A stretch of DNA of 64,000 bases from Telopea speciosissima (lineage: Eukaryota; Streptophyta; Magnoliopsida; Proteales; Proteaceae): the NCBI RefSeq assembly GCF_018873765.1, contig NC_057918.1, forward strand, positions 66,940,871 to 67,004,870, given 5' to 3'. Under the pieces are notes generated by a model. The model did not search any database. It worked only from the letters and a program-made list of their open reading frames with translations, and was not told where the DNA came from. Each line of letters begins with the position of its first letter. Within the stretch, counting starts at the first letter, position 1. The translations under genes and the position numbers were made by a program. This document shows, one piece after another, positions 20,429-32,400 of this stretch.

Positions 20429-23400
20429 ATGGAAAACCAGCAGCAATCATGGAAGTTGAAATTCTCGTTCAGGAACGCGACCATCCTCGTATGTTCTTTC
20501 AACCTTGTCACTTTTCTTCTCTTGCTTCAAGGCTTCCTCGCTGGTATCTCTCTCTCCTCCAGAAGACTTAGTCCCGATCAACTCGATGCAGGTCCTCTTC
20601 CATCTCTTAGTCCCCTTCTTCCCCTTAAATGTTTCTCCCCAATTATTTTATTTGTTAACTCTTCAGTTCTCTTGTAAATTTTTATCTTTTTCAAGAACAT
20701 TGGTTTAATGACTAATCATGCATAGCGGTTTTCCTAATCACCATGAATAATAGGTATTCCTTGAAAAAGTGTTGAGTATTTTGTTGGATCAAGTGGGAAA
20801 AATTTGGCTTCGCTTTGGAACTTTTAGTTGGGATGTGGAGTTGATGGGAGGAAATTTCAGTAGAGTTAGTATCCACAGCTGTGTCTGGATCTTTGCAGTA
20901 TTCGCTTTGGTTTATTTTGGGATTTGTACTTGAGTTATTGGATTCGTCACTACTTTGTAGAATAGTGGTGGCAAATCGGAAGAGGGTATCGGGAACTCTT
21001 GGCTTTGGCCTCTATGTGAGTGAAAGTTTGGCAGTGGTATGTCTGACAGATTTTGGATTGAGATATCCTGCCCTCATCAGCTTTCTGTTTTTTTTTTCCC
21101 CTTCTTCAATAAAAATAGAAAGATAGAAGACTGCTGAGTGCTTATAATATTGCAAAAGGGCTATGTACGAGTTGTCTAAAACTGGTTTTAAGCGTAGGAT
21201 CGATCCTTTGAAATAATAGAGAGATGACTATCATTAGTATAAAGGGATTGGTCGGGCAGGAACTGGTTTCTCTCAAATCTGAATCATTTTGAAGGGTGAT
21301 TTTCATAGCTTATGTTTCTATGGAGAAAACTCCATTCTTGATAAGAGATATACAGAACCCAATCTCTCCAAGAAGAAAAAAATAATAAACTTGTCAATCT
21401 TGATAAAAGGTTACCAGATCCAAGGTGGGAAAAATATAGTACCGGAGATATGGGTACTGGTTGGGAGGGAACCACTTTCTCTCAATCATTTGTTGGGTGA
21501 TTTTTTCATAGCTCTGGTTTCCATGGAGAAAGTCAATTCTGGATAAGGAAATCTAATTAGCCAACAAGAAAAAAAAAATAGTCATCTATTTGGTTTCGAT
21601 AAAGAAGACCATATGCAATTCAGGAAAACTATAATTCAAGAGATCAGGGGACTGGTTGTGAGGGAACCAATTTCTCTCAATCCTTTGAAGGGTGTTTTTC
21701 ACAGTATTGGTTTAATGGGATGTACGGAGAAAACTCAATTCAAGATAACAGAATCCTATCAGACAACTTTAAAAAGATAGTATACTGATCAGTATTGATA
21801 AAGAAGATCAGATGCAGGTCAAGAACTACTGAAGAACTAAAGAAAGATTGCATGAATAGCCAAAGATCCAATAAAAAAATCACGCTCTGCAACAAGGTGA
21901 TAGCCAATGATAGCAAAAAAGAAGCCTTAACTGCAGCCAAGTAGAAAAAGCTACTTGTAGGAAAAGATGCACACATGCCCGCATCCAATCAGTAATTAAA
22001 TCTACGATAGGCTTGCAAAAAAGAAGCCTTACTGTAGCCAACTAGAAAGAGCTACTTGTGGGGAAAGATGCACACATGCTCTCATACAGTCAATTATTAA
22101 ATCTACAACATTAGACTGACAGTACTTTCCCAGTTGTAGAATTCCTCAAAATCTTGTTTCAAAATTAACTCCTAACTGAAGTAAAGCCAAAATATAACTC
22201 CAATTAATATTATAGAAACTCCTATTAGTGCTTGAGCCCAACCCACCACAAAGTAAAATACAAACAAAAAAAAAAAAAACCTTACACCAAACTCATGATT
22301 AAATTTAGTACCAAGAAAAAAAAAATACTCCTGATTAAATTAAAATTTCCGAAAGAGAAAACCCACTACAAGTTGACATGTTGTCAGTGGGGTGACATTG
22401 ACTTTGGCAACTTGGGTTAGCTAGATATCTTCCTACCTCATATTTCTTTAAAAGGAAGTTGGATAAGTTTTCAATAAAAAATATGCTAACTACATTTGAA
22501 CTTCTAAAAAGTATAAATTGACCTGAATATGGACTGAAAAGAAAATTTCCTATATGGCTCTCCACTCTTGCATAATCATTAGTGATAGAGTTGTTACCTA
22601 GGATTCCTGGAACCTGTATTTATGGTATAATGATTTTAATTTGATTAGAATAAACAAAGACAGCCAAACTAGACTTCTACTAAGTATGGTTTGCATCGAA
22701 TATATTTGGTAAAACTATGGCCTTGCAATTGGTCAATTCACCATATCGAGCATCTGTTTCTATTCTACAGAGAAACTATCTGTTGCTAACCCTTTTCTCT
22801 GTGCAGCGTCGGGAATTGGCGCTATTCATTGGAGATACTGAATGCTCACTAAGCTTTTTTGTTTTAAGATAAAATAACAATTGTTCTTCTTCTACAGAGA
22901 AGTTGGTCATTCAAATTGGCTTTTAATCCATTTGGTAGAGATATTTGATTAGTGTTTCTTAGTGAATGATATTATTACAATCGCTTATCCCAAAAGCTCG
23001 AGCTGGGGTAAGGATTACAACAATGTGTATCAACACTCCCCCTGCAAGTGCAGGCCCACACATACACACACACACACATGGCTGTGCATGTGACACCGTC
23101 ACGTGGTGGTGCTATCATGTGGCCCCAAAGGGCACAAAGTGTGGGACATAACACACAAAACTCCTCTCACAATACCAGGGATCGAACACCCAACCTCTTG
23201 GTTCTAATACCATGTTACAACTGCTTATCCTAAAAGCTTGAGCTGTTAGGTAAGCACTACAACAATATATATCAACAAATATGGCTGTCTGTTCCATCTT
23301 AGGTAACTCTGATTGAGAAAGAAAGTATCAGAAACTCAGGTAATTGGTCAGGTGAGTTTGATGGGTCAATGGTCTTGGTGCTTGTGAGTTACCGGATTGG

Positions 23401-26400
23401 TAAAGTCAGATGATAACCATGAATTCAAGCCAATGGTTCTAAAAGAAAGGGATGATGAAAGAGCTGTTCTATTTCTCTGTAAAAGGAGCTGATATTCTAT
23501 GTTGGAAACTGTTAAAATTATAGTAGTGGTGACTGGTGTTGTTTAGTAACTATGGTGATAATTATTCTTGGTTGTGTTTATTAAGTGTGGGTTGTAGTTT
23601 ATGTTTATTTAAGTCATAGGAGGGTACATTGGTCATAGTGTTTTTGTTTGGATATACTTGTAATTGCACCAATTAATTAGTTATAAATATCTATTATGGG
23701 CTCACGATTAGGGTAACTTGCACTCTTCTAATTGTGAGCCTATTCATCCTCTTTGTTGCTTTAAGCTGTAGTTGCTGGTTAGTCTTGTTCTAACATTTTC
23801 ACATGGTATCAGAACACCAGTAACTACAGTTCCTTCTTGGTGTTTTGAGAGTCTAGTGTTTCTTCTGTGACTGTTTACAGCAGCTCTTGCCGCTTTTATT
23901 TTCCAGGATTTAAATCCTCTGCAATTCCTTCATGTTGCGGTGCCTTGCAGTTAGGGCCTGAGAGCTCGACATGTGGAAGATGCTTCATCCAACGGTGCGA
24001 GCTCGATTGACCCATTTTTTTTTTCTTTCTTTCTTTTCGAGCTCGGCACCATTGGATGTCACATCTTCCACGTGTCGAGCTCTCAAGCCCGTACTGCAAG
24101 GCACCGCAAGACTAAGGCACTGCAGAGGATTTTTTCCCCTATTTTCCATGGCTTTCCTTGTTTAATTATCAGATAAAACAAGTGATCCTCTATGGCTGGC
24201 CTTGCTACCTTCCTGTGGATGTAATGGAAGAGGTGGATCTAAAATTTTCTTTCTTTGAAGATATGCTGAACCTTCCTTGCGGCTTCCTATTTTTTATTTT
24301 TTTTGGTTTACACAAAATTTTTAATGACTCATGGTCCTACCATCTGATTCACACAAGTCTTTGGCAGTAGTTTTTATTCATCCTCCACTACATTCAATAC
24401 AAAGTTGCATCTGATCAGACAAGTTGATGGTGAGATATCTTGGTTGCTATTTTTAGAATCTTGGTTTCTATGTTGGAACCAGATTCAGATCTTAAAATCC
24501 ACCGTTGTATGAGTCTAAAATTTTGAAGTTCAAGTAGACTTCTCAAGATGTACACTCAACCAGAATGTTAGAGCGATCAGATTTGATTTGCTCTATGCGA
24601 TTGGATTTCTTTTCACAGGACATATTCTCTCTTCTTGCAGCTTTTTTTTCCTCCTTGATCTACAATATTGGGTTTGGTTCTTCGACCAACAACTCTTGTT
24701 TCTGACCTACTATTGCTTATTCTGCATTTATTTATGGTGGTGATTATATACACACATCATTAGCCTGATTCTTGATATCAAATATTCTGATTTGATTCAT
24801 TAATTTGGTGCTGCTTCTATCTTCATCTATTTATTATGGCTGACACTAAGCCTTCTATGAACTCTGTTAATGTCTAAATTACTTTTATCAAGTTGAATGG
24901 CACCTCCAATTATCTTCTTTGGGCATAGGCTATCAAAGTTTATATCAATGCCAAAGACAAACTAGATTATTTATCTTCATCTCCAACTTCTTCAACTGAA
25001 ACAAAATATAAAGATTGGATCCGTGAGCATGATGCACTGCTCATATGGCTGTGGAATAGCATGGAACCATCAGTTGCTGCCAATGTCATGTTCCACAACA
25101 CTGCTAAAGTTGTATGGGATGACATGAGGGAGGGCTATTCACAAGACAAGAATTTATCTTGTGGCTATGATTTGTATGAGAATTTCCCCCCCCCCCTTCA
25201 AACAGAGTGGTAAATCAATTGGTGAATATTATAGTGCCCTAAAGGTTATGTTGGGGGAATTAAATATCTATCAGCCTGTATCTACTGATCTTTGAGTGTT
25301 GAAATCTCAATGTGCAAAGTTTCAAATTACCAAGTTTCTATCTGGTATAGACCCTGAATTTGAGCCTGTCAAAAATCAGTTTCTTATAGGCGAAAAGGAT
25401 CCTTCGATGAATGAAGTATTTTGTTGCATTCAACAGATTGTCTCTCCTTCCCTTGCCAAATCGGAATCCTCTCCTTCGACCAAGGATAGTTGTACATTTG
25501 TTAATGGTTGCACTGGTCGTGGACGTGTCTTAGGTTCTCTGGTCGCGGTCGAGGTTCAGAGGGGAGGGAGAGGACATGACACTAGTGGTCGGGGAGGACA
25601 ACAGTCTAATCAGCCCTTACACCAACGCTCATTATGGCAAAGCCCAATCACACGATGGATAAATGTTGGGAAAAGTATGGTAAACCTGAGTGGGCCAACA
25701 GTTGGAAAATTCTGCAATGACTAATGGGTGTTCTGATATAGTGTCCTCAAATGATGCGAACGCTGCCTCTACATATGATACTAGCCCATCAGGCTCTGTG
25801 TCCCGAAATGACTATAACCAGTTACTTAAGCATCTTCAGTAGCTTGAAGCTTCCACTTCTTCATCCACTGCCACCCTTGCCCACACAGGTACGACTGCAC
25901 TTCTTCCCTGCTCTTATATCAGTTGGGTTATAGACTCTAGTACATCCAATCATATGACTAGTAATGTGTTTTCGTCCTTCCATAAATCTGATCACCCATC
26001 CCAGGTATTCTTGATAATGGATTCTCTACTAAGGTTTTCGAACATGGTGTTGTTTTCTGCCACCTCATCTTTGTTATTATCATTTGTTCACCCTTGAATC
26101 TTTTTATCAGCGAGTCAAATTACTAAGACATTGAAACTACTTTGTTTCCTTCTAGGCTTCTATCTATCTTATTTTGTATTCCAACTTCCATGATCTTCAG
26201 ACAGGAAAGAAGATTGGTGGAGAGCATGAGAACGGTGGTTTATACTATCTTGATGGTGATTGTGTTTCTATTGTTGTGTTTGTCACTTCTAGTGGTGTTG
26301 CCTCTTTGCATTGGCATTATCGGTTCCCTCTCTAAGCTTCAACACATGGTTCCTACGTGCAAATCTCTCCCGTATTGAGTGTGAAGCATGCGAGCTTAGG

Positions 26401-29400
26401 AAACACCATCATATTATTTTTCCCCTACGAGATGTTTCTAGGAGTTAGTCTTGCAATCTGATATTTGGGGTCCATGCCGTGTCCAGAGTTGGTTTGAATT
26501 TATGTATTTTGTAATCTTTGGTGGCGATCATTCATATCTTATTTGGTTATATTTGTTGAAAGATCGTTCATGTTTTTTTGTCTATCTTTCATTCCTTTTA
26601 TAATGATATAAAACTCAATTTGATGCTTCTATTAAATTTTTTTTGGAATAATACTCAAAATGAAATATCTTCTTTTTTGCTTGGAGTATGGTATTTTATA
26701 TCAAATTAGTTGCTCTTATACTCCTCAGTAGAATGGTATAGCTAAACGAAAAATAGACATCTCTTGGAAATTTGCTTGTTCTTTATTATTTCATATGAAT
26801 GTTCCCAAACATTTAGGTTGTTTTAAATGCTTGTTATTTGATTAATCATATGCCTTCCTCTGTTCGTAATAATTTCTCCTATGAGTATTGTTCTTCCCAA
26901 TTTTCCTCTATTTTCTTTACCATATTGTGTGGTTGGTTGCACCTGTTTTGTTCAAGTTTTACGACCAGGGCAGGATAAATTATCTCCAAGAGCTGTCAAA
27001 TGTATTTTTCTTGGATATTCACGCATCCAAATAGGTTATCATTGTTATGACCCTTTTACCCATCAACAGTTTGTGAGTGCTAATGTTACGTTCTTTGAAG
27101 GTACACCATACTTTTCTACTGAGGGTCGTGACTTGGCAACTGACCTTTCCCAGTCACTTTCTATTCCTGCTGTAATTCCTTTTATAGTCTCTTCCTCCTC
27201 TAAAGTTTTCCAGTGACGTCCTAAACCAAGTTGACTTGTGACTTCATCTCCATCTGTATTGCCCTTTCCCGAATGCGAATCCTTGGCTGGAGTTTCTGCT
27301 TCTTCTTTGCACTTGTTGACTTACCAGTTTCTTTACACAAAGATACCCATTCTTGCACTCAACAGTCTCTGGTCACTTTTGGATTGATAATTTTGTTTGT
27401 GTGTCACATCTCCCATCTTCCCTTCATATTTCATAATTTTGCTTTGTCTTTGTCTGCACAATCTATATCAAAATCATATCAGGAGGCATTTTCTTATCTT
27501 GGGTGGAAGTTGACTATGGATCTGGAAATGATTACCCTTCTATCTCGAAAGACATGGACCTTGGTTGATCTTCCTCCAGGTAAAGAGGTAATGCAGTTTT
27601 GTTGGGTGTATACTGCCAAGTACAACCCTGATGGATCTATTGAGCGCCTACAGGCATAATTGGTGAAAACAGGGTTTACTCAGACTTATGGTATCGACTT
27701 CTTTGAGTCTTTTTCTCCTGTTGCTAGGTTAAACTCTGTCTGTCTGACAGAGTGTTTATTTCCCTCGTTGTTAATCTTGATTGGCCATTATATCAACTCG
27801 ATATTAAAAAAAAAATGCTTTTTTCTATGTTGATTGCTTGAGGAGGTATATATGGAGCAACCTCCTAGGTATGTTGTTAAGGGAGAGAGTGTAATGTAAG
27901 GCCATATTACAAGTAACGTAACCCAATATTACCCACAATGTAATAAAACACAGGTAGTAAACAAATCCCTTAACCGCAGGTCAGTCTAGGCTTAACCAGA
28001 AATAGAAGGTGTAACAGAATAATAATATTCAGCCAACAGATGGACCTTAAACTCAGTTCAAGCCTAGGTCTTGTTAGGGTGGATTAACCCTCCAAGTTTG
28101 GGCTAATTCTGGTGGCCTGATGTAGCGATATATGCAGGTCACAAAAATAGAAGGTAAGGGCTGAAATTAGAAAGTATAAGTTTCAGACAAACCAGCCAAC
28201 ACTTTGATTCCAAACCAAGGTCAAATGAGGTTCTCCTTAGTTCTACACCTAGCTGAGTTGCCTTAGTTCTGAAACTCCAAACTACAGGCTTCAGAATATG
28301 GTTTCCTGGTGGTTGAATGGATGTCTTGATGATCAGATTAGAACCCCAAAATTACAGAACAGCAGGCAGAATCCAGCACACGAAATTAGAAACTAAACTG
28401 CTGCAGGTGTATTTGATCTTCCAAACCAGCAAGCAATCATTTCAATAGTTGTAAGGTTTGATGAGGACCTCCAACAAGTCTGTAAACTCAGCTAGGTGTC
28501 TCGGATTCTCTGTGGTAGACTTGGAAATCAAAATAGAAAGTAAAGGAAAGAGAAGGGAGATCGAGCAAGGGAAGGGGAATGAGGATAGGATGGGTCGGCT
28601 ATCTCAGCCAAGGCATCTCACCCTTTCTCAGCCTTCCTCAGGACAATAGTTATTGCAAAAGCAAACTTCATTCATCATTCAAATCGTGGGGAGACCCCTT
28701 GGGTCTATTACAATATATAGGACTAAGTTACTGAAAATAAAACAAAGAATAACTTGCTGCCTAAGTAACTCTAACTTAGTTTTTGCTAGACAACTATTAC
28801 AAGGACAATTTTGACTTACTAAAATAGAAACAAAGGTGCTGATACTAAAAAGGAAAGTAACTTAATTAAATAACTCACTAACTTGTTACCCAATTCAACT
28901 AAAAATAGAATCAAACTGAACTCCTAAATCCCCCACGCATAGGCAAAATTGAATCTTCTAATAAAGCTTCCACACAATTTGGTCTTGGGCCCCATGGGAT
29001 CTTCTAGAAGCATTCCCACCAAGGCAATATGGACTGTGACACTGTTCACGTGAACAGTGTTTCGGTCTTTTCTTTTTCTTGATTTGATCTACATCAAAGT
29101 GTTAGTAGAGTGTGTAAACTTCAAAAAGTAATTTATGGTCTGAAGCAATCTTGTCGAGCTAGGTTTGGTAAATTTAGCAAGGTTGTTATTCGGTATTTCG
29201 GTATGGATTTACCCAATGTTATTTAGATCATTCAGCCTTTGTTCAACGTTTTGATCCCGGGGTTGTAGTGTTAGTTATATACGTTGATGATATTATTATT
29301 TCTGGTAATTACTCTTCCGGTATTGATGAGGTTAAATCTTATTTATGACAACGTTTTCAGACGAAAGATTTGAGACCCTCAAGTACTTTCTAGGGATTGA

Positions 29401-32400
29401 GATTGTGAGAAGTAGTGAAGGCATCAGTCTCTCTCAGAGGAAGTATGTGCTTAATCTCCCGTCTGAAACTGCGATGTTAGTATCCAAACCTATTGATACT
29501 CCCATGGATCTGCATCAACTGTTTGGGGTTAAGAATCAGTACATGAGATTGGTTGGTAAACTTATTTATCTAATTGTGTCCATGCCATATATTTCTTTTG
29601 CAGTAGGAGTTATGAGCTAGTTTATGGAAACGCCCAAACGGGCTCATTGGGAGGCAGCCCATGGATTAAAGTATTGGTCGGTATCGATACGATACTAACC
29701 CATACATCTCTTTTTTTTTTTTTAAATGTATTGTATCAAGTGTATCGATATGTATCGATCGATACGATATGATACGGTTGATCTGTATCGATACACTCGA
29801 TACGTATTAAAAGTCACCATTTTTTGGGTTTCTAAGTGTCTCGATATGTATCGATCGATACATATCGATACATACCGACACATATCGGTACACATGACTC
29901 AAATCACATTTTACACAAAACACGAACCAGAGAGCACCTGCAGCGGAAAAACCAGGTTCTAACCAAGATGAAAACCCAGAAATTTTTTATTTTAAGCCCT
30001 TTTTTCACCCAAATCTTGTTAGGGCTTCCATTCCATAGTGAAAAACGATTCAAATAGTGGTGGAACTACATCATTTGCAGCAACCAACAACAAAATATCG
30101 TAGATTGAAGGAGTTCTTGAAGGAAAAGGTAGTTTTTCTTCTTCAAAAAACTTGATCTTTTGCTTCAAATCTTGCATTTCAGTTCTTTTTTTTTTGCTAT
30201 GATTCAAGGAGAATAGGTTCAATTAACTATTAGATGCATGCATTGTATACATTTGCAAAGATTTGAACTCAAATCTACCATTTTTCACCCAAAAACGAAA
30301 ATGACTTCCATAAAAGAACTTATGCTTGTGTGTATATATGTAGTACATTATGTATAGATTTTTCACCTACATATAAGAAATCTCATCTTTTATATTAATT
30401 TCAAAGTGCTGCACTTGTCTGATTATACATTAGTCACAATTTTTAGTGTATATGCATGATATATGACACATTGTTTTTGTGTCTAAAAGTGTATTTTCAT
30501 GTGTATTTTGATCATTTTCATGTGTTTCTGCACCGATCGATACGTATCTCGGATACTTTACGATCCGATACATCTCCTAAAATTGTTTGACCGATACAAT
30601 ACCCGATACTGATACTTTAAACCTTGAGGCTGCCTGTTGAATTTTGTGGTATCTTAAAAGTGCTTAGGAAAGGGTCTCATATATAGGCCTAATAAAAATG
30701 TTGATCTTATTGGATACTCTGATGCTGACTGAGTTGGTGTTGAAGGTGATAGAAGGTCTATTATTGGTTATTGTATCTTCATTGGAGGGAATCTTGTAAC
30801 TTGGAGAAGTAAGAAATAGACTACGGCGGCAAGTTCTAGTGATAAAGCAGAGTATAGAGCTATGGCTCATACGACAATTAAATTGTTGTGGGTGAAGTCT
30901 CTTCTTCAAGAGCTTTGGTTTCCTGTTACTAAGCCTATTGATATGTTGTGTAATAACCAAGCAACCTTGTTTTTCATGAGCATACTAAGCACATTGAGGT
31001 CGATCGTCATTTTGTACGAGATGTTGTGATGAAAAAATTGATTGCGACACCATTTGTCGCTTGTAGGAGTCAGCTTGGTGTATTTTCACTAAGGCGCTAT
31101 TTCGTCCGGCCTTCCTTGGTGGTTGTTCCAAGCTGGACATGGCTGATATTATGCTCCTGCTTCAGGGTTGTGTTAAAATTATAGTAGCGGTGTTGTTTAG
31201 TAACTATAGTGATACTTAATTGTTCTTGGTGGTGTTTATTATATGTGGGTTGTTGTTTATGTTTATTCGTTATAGCAGGGTCCATTGAACATAGTCTCTA
31301 AGTGGTTTGAACATACTTGTAATTGCACCAATTAAGTAGTTATAAATATCTATTATGAGGTCACGATTAGGATAACTTGCACTCCCTTAATTGCGAGCCC
31401 ATTTTCTTTTTTCGTAAATGTAAGAGCCTATTCTCCACTCACGGTTCTTCTTCTCCCTTTGTTTCTCTAAGCAGTGGTGGCTGGTTAATCTTGTTCTAAC
31501 ATTGTTATAGAAACTTTACTACATAAATGAACATAAACTAGCCCAATATGAGATTTATTTCAACTTTTGTTTGATTGTCTTCCCTTATCTTTACTAATTT
31601 TCTTAGAGAACTTTGTTATGGTATGATGGTTAATCTCCAAGGGAAGTTTGGATGTCTTATCTTGGAACCACCAGGTATGTAAGGTCAATTTTGGACCAGA
31701 ACCGGGAACCGGCCTGCTAGGAACTGGAACTGACCCACCCAAAGCTTATTGGTCCGGTTCCAGATCTACCAATAAGTTGTTGCTCCGGTTCTAGATCTAT
31801 CAATTAGGAATCGGTGGAACCGGAATAAATTCACATCCTAACCCTAGATATTTTATAATTCTTAAGACTCAAGGGTCATGAGCACCAAGGTCAAACCCTT
31901 TATAAACTAGTTCTATGATTTGAGGGGAAAAAAAATGAAGCATATCTCATGTGATTGATTAGTGTCTTATTATGTTTACCCAAAAAAAAAAGATTAGTGT
32001 CTTATTATGATACTATTAAATATATGTAGGCATGTGTTAGGGATTTTTTTAAAAGAAATTTTGGACTGCTTGGAACCGTTTAAGAACCAGAACTGGCCCA
32101 CCCATTAGTTAGTGGTCCTGGATCTCAAGTCTGGAACCGATTAGCTTATTGGTCCGATTTTGGCCCTTATTAAATATATGTAGACATGTGTTAGGGATTT
32201 TTTTTAAAGAAATTTTGGACTGCTTGGAACCGTTTAGGAACCGGAACCGGCCCATCCATTAGTTAATAGTCCTGGATCTCAAGTTTGGAACCGATTAGCT
32301 TATTGGTCCGGTTTTGGTCCTGACCCCTTAGGGCTGGAACCATTAAGAAACCGGACCGATAGCCCAAAACCAGACCAATTGACACCCCTACATGTATATC

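Larger units (their letters stand above)
23510..31501 (+). mobile_element. Degenerate Ty1/copia retrotransposon in intron 1, with nested insertions
   Basis: Same orientation as the host gene. Direct LTRs at 23510-23795 and 31171-31501 both start tgttaaaattatagta and end cttgttctaaca. A primer site tggtatcagaac (23804-23815) matches initiator Met-tRNA. Domains follow in copia order: gag from the ATG at 24836 (early stop), gag end and degraded zinc knuckle to ~25730, protease-like WVIDSSTSNHM near 25920, integrase remnants 26450-27200, RT start 27480-27890, RT core with YVDDIII at ~29277, and RNase H/C-terminus 30640-31160. There are many stops and frameshifts, so it cannot make its proteins. 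Three later insertions lie inside: 23906-24139, 27893-29097 and 29660-30626. No target duplication was found at the outer ends. Confidence 0.88.

Noticed and set aside
26881-27659. Two 110-140-codon open frames as independent genes
   Set aside because: They encode copia integrase C-terminus and RT N-terminus pieces in copia order between two LTRs, so they are part of the retrotransposon.
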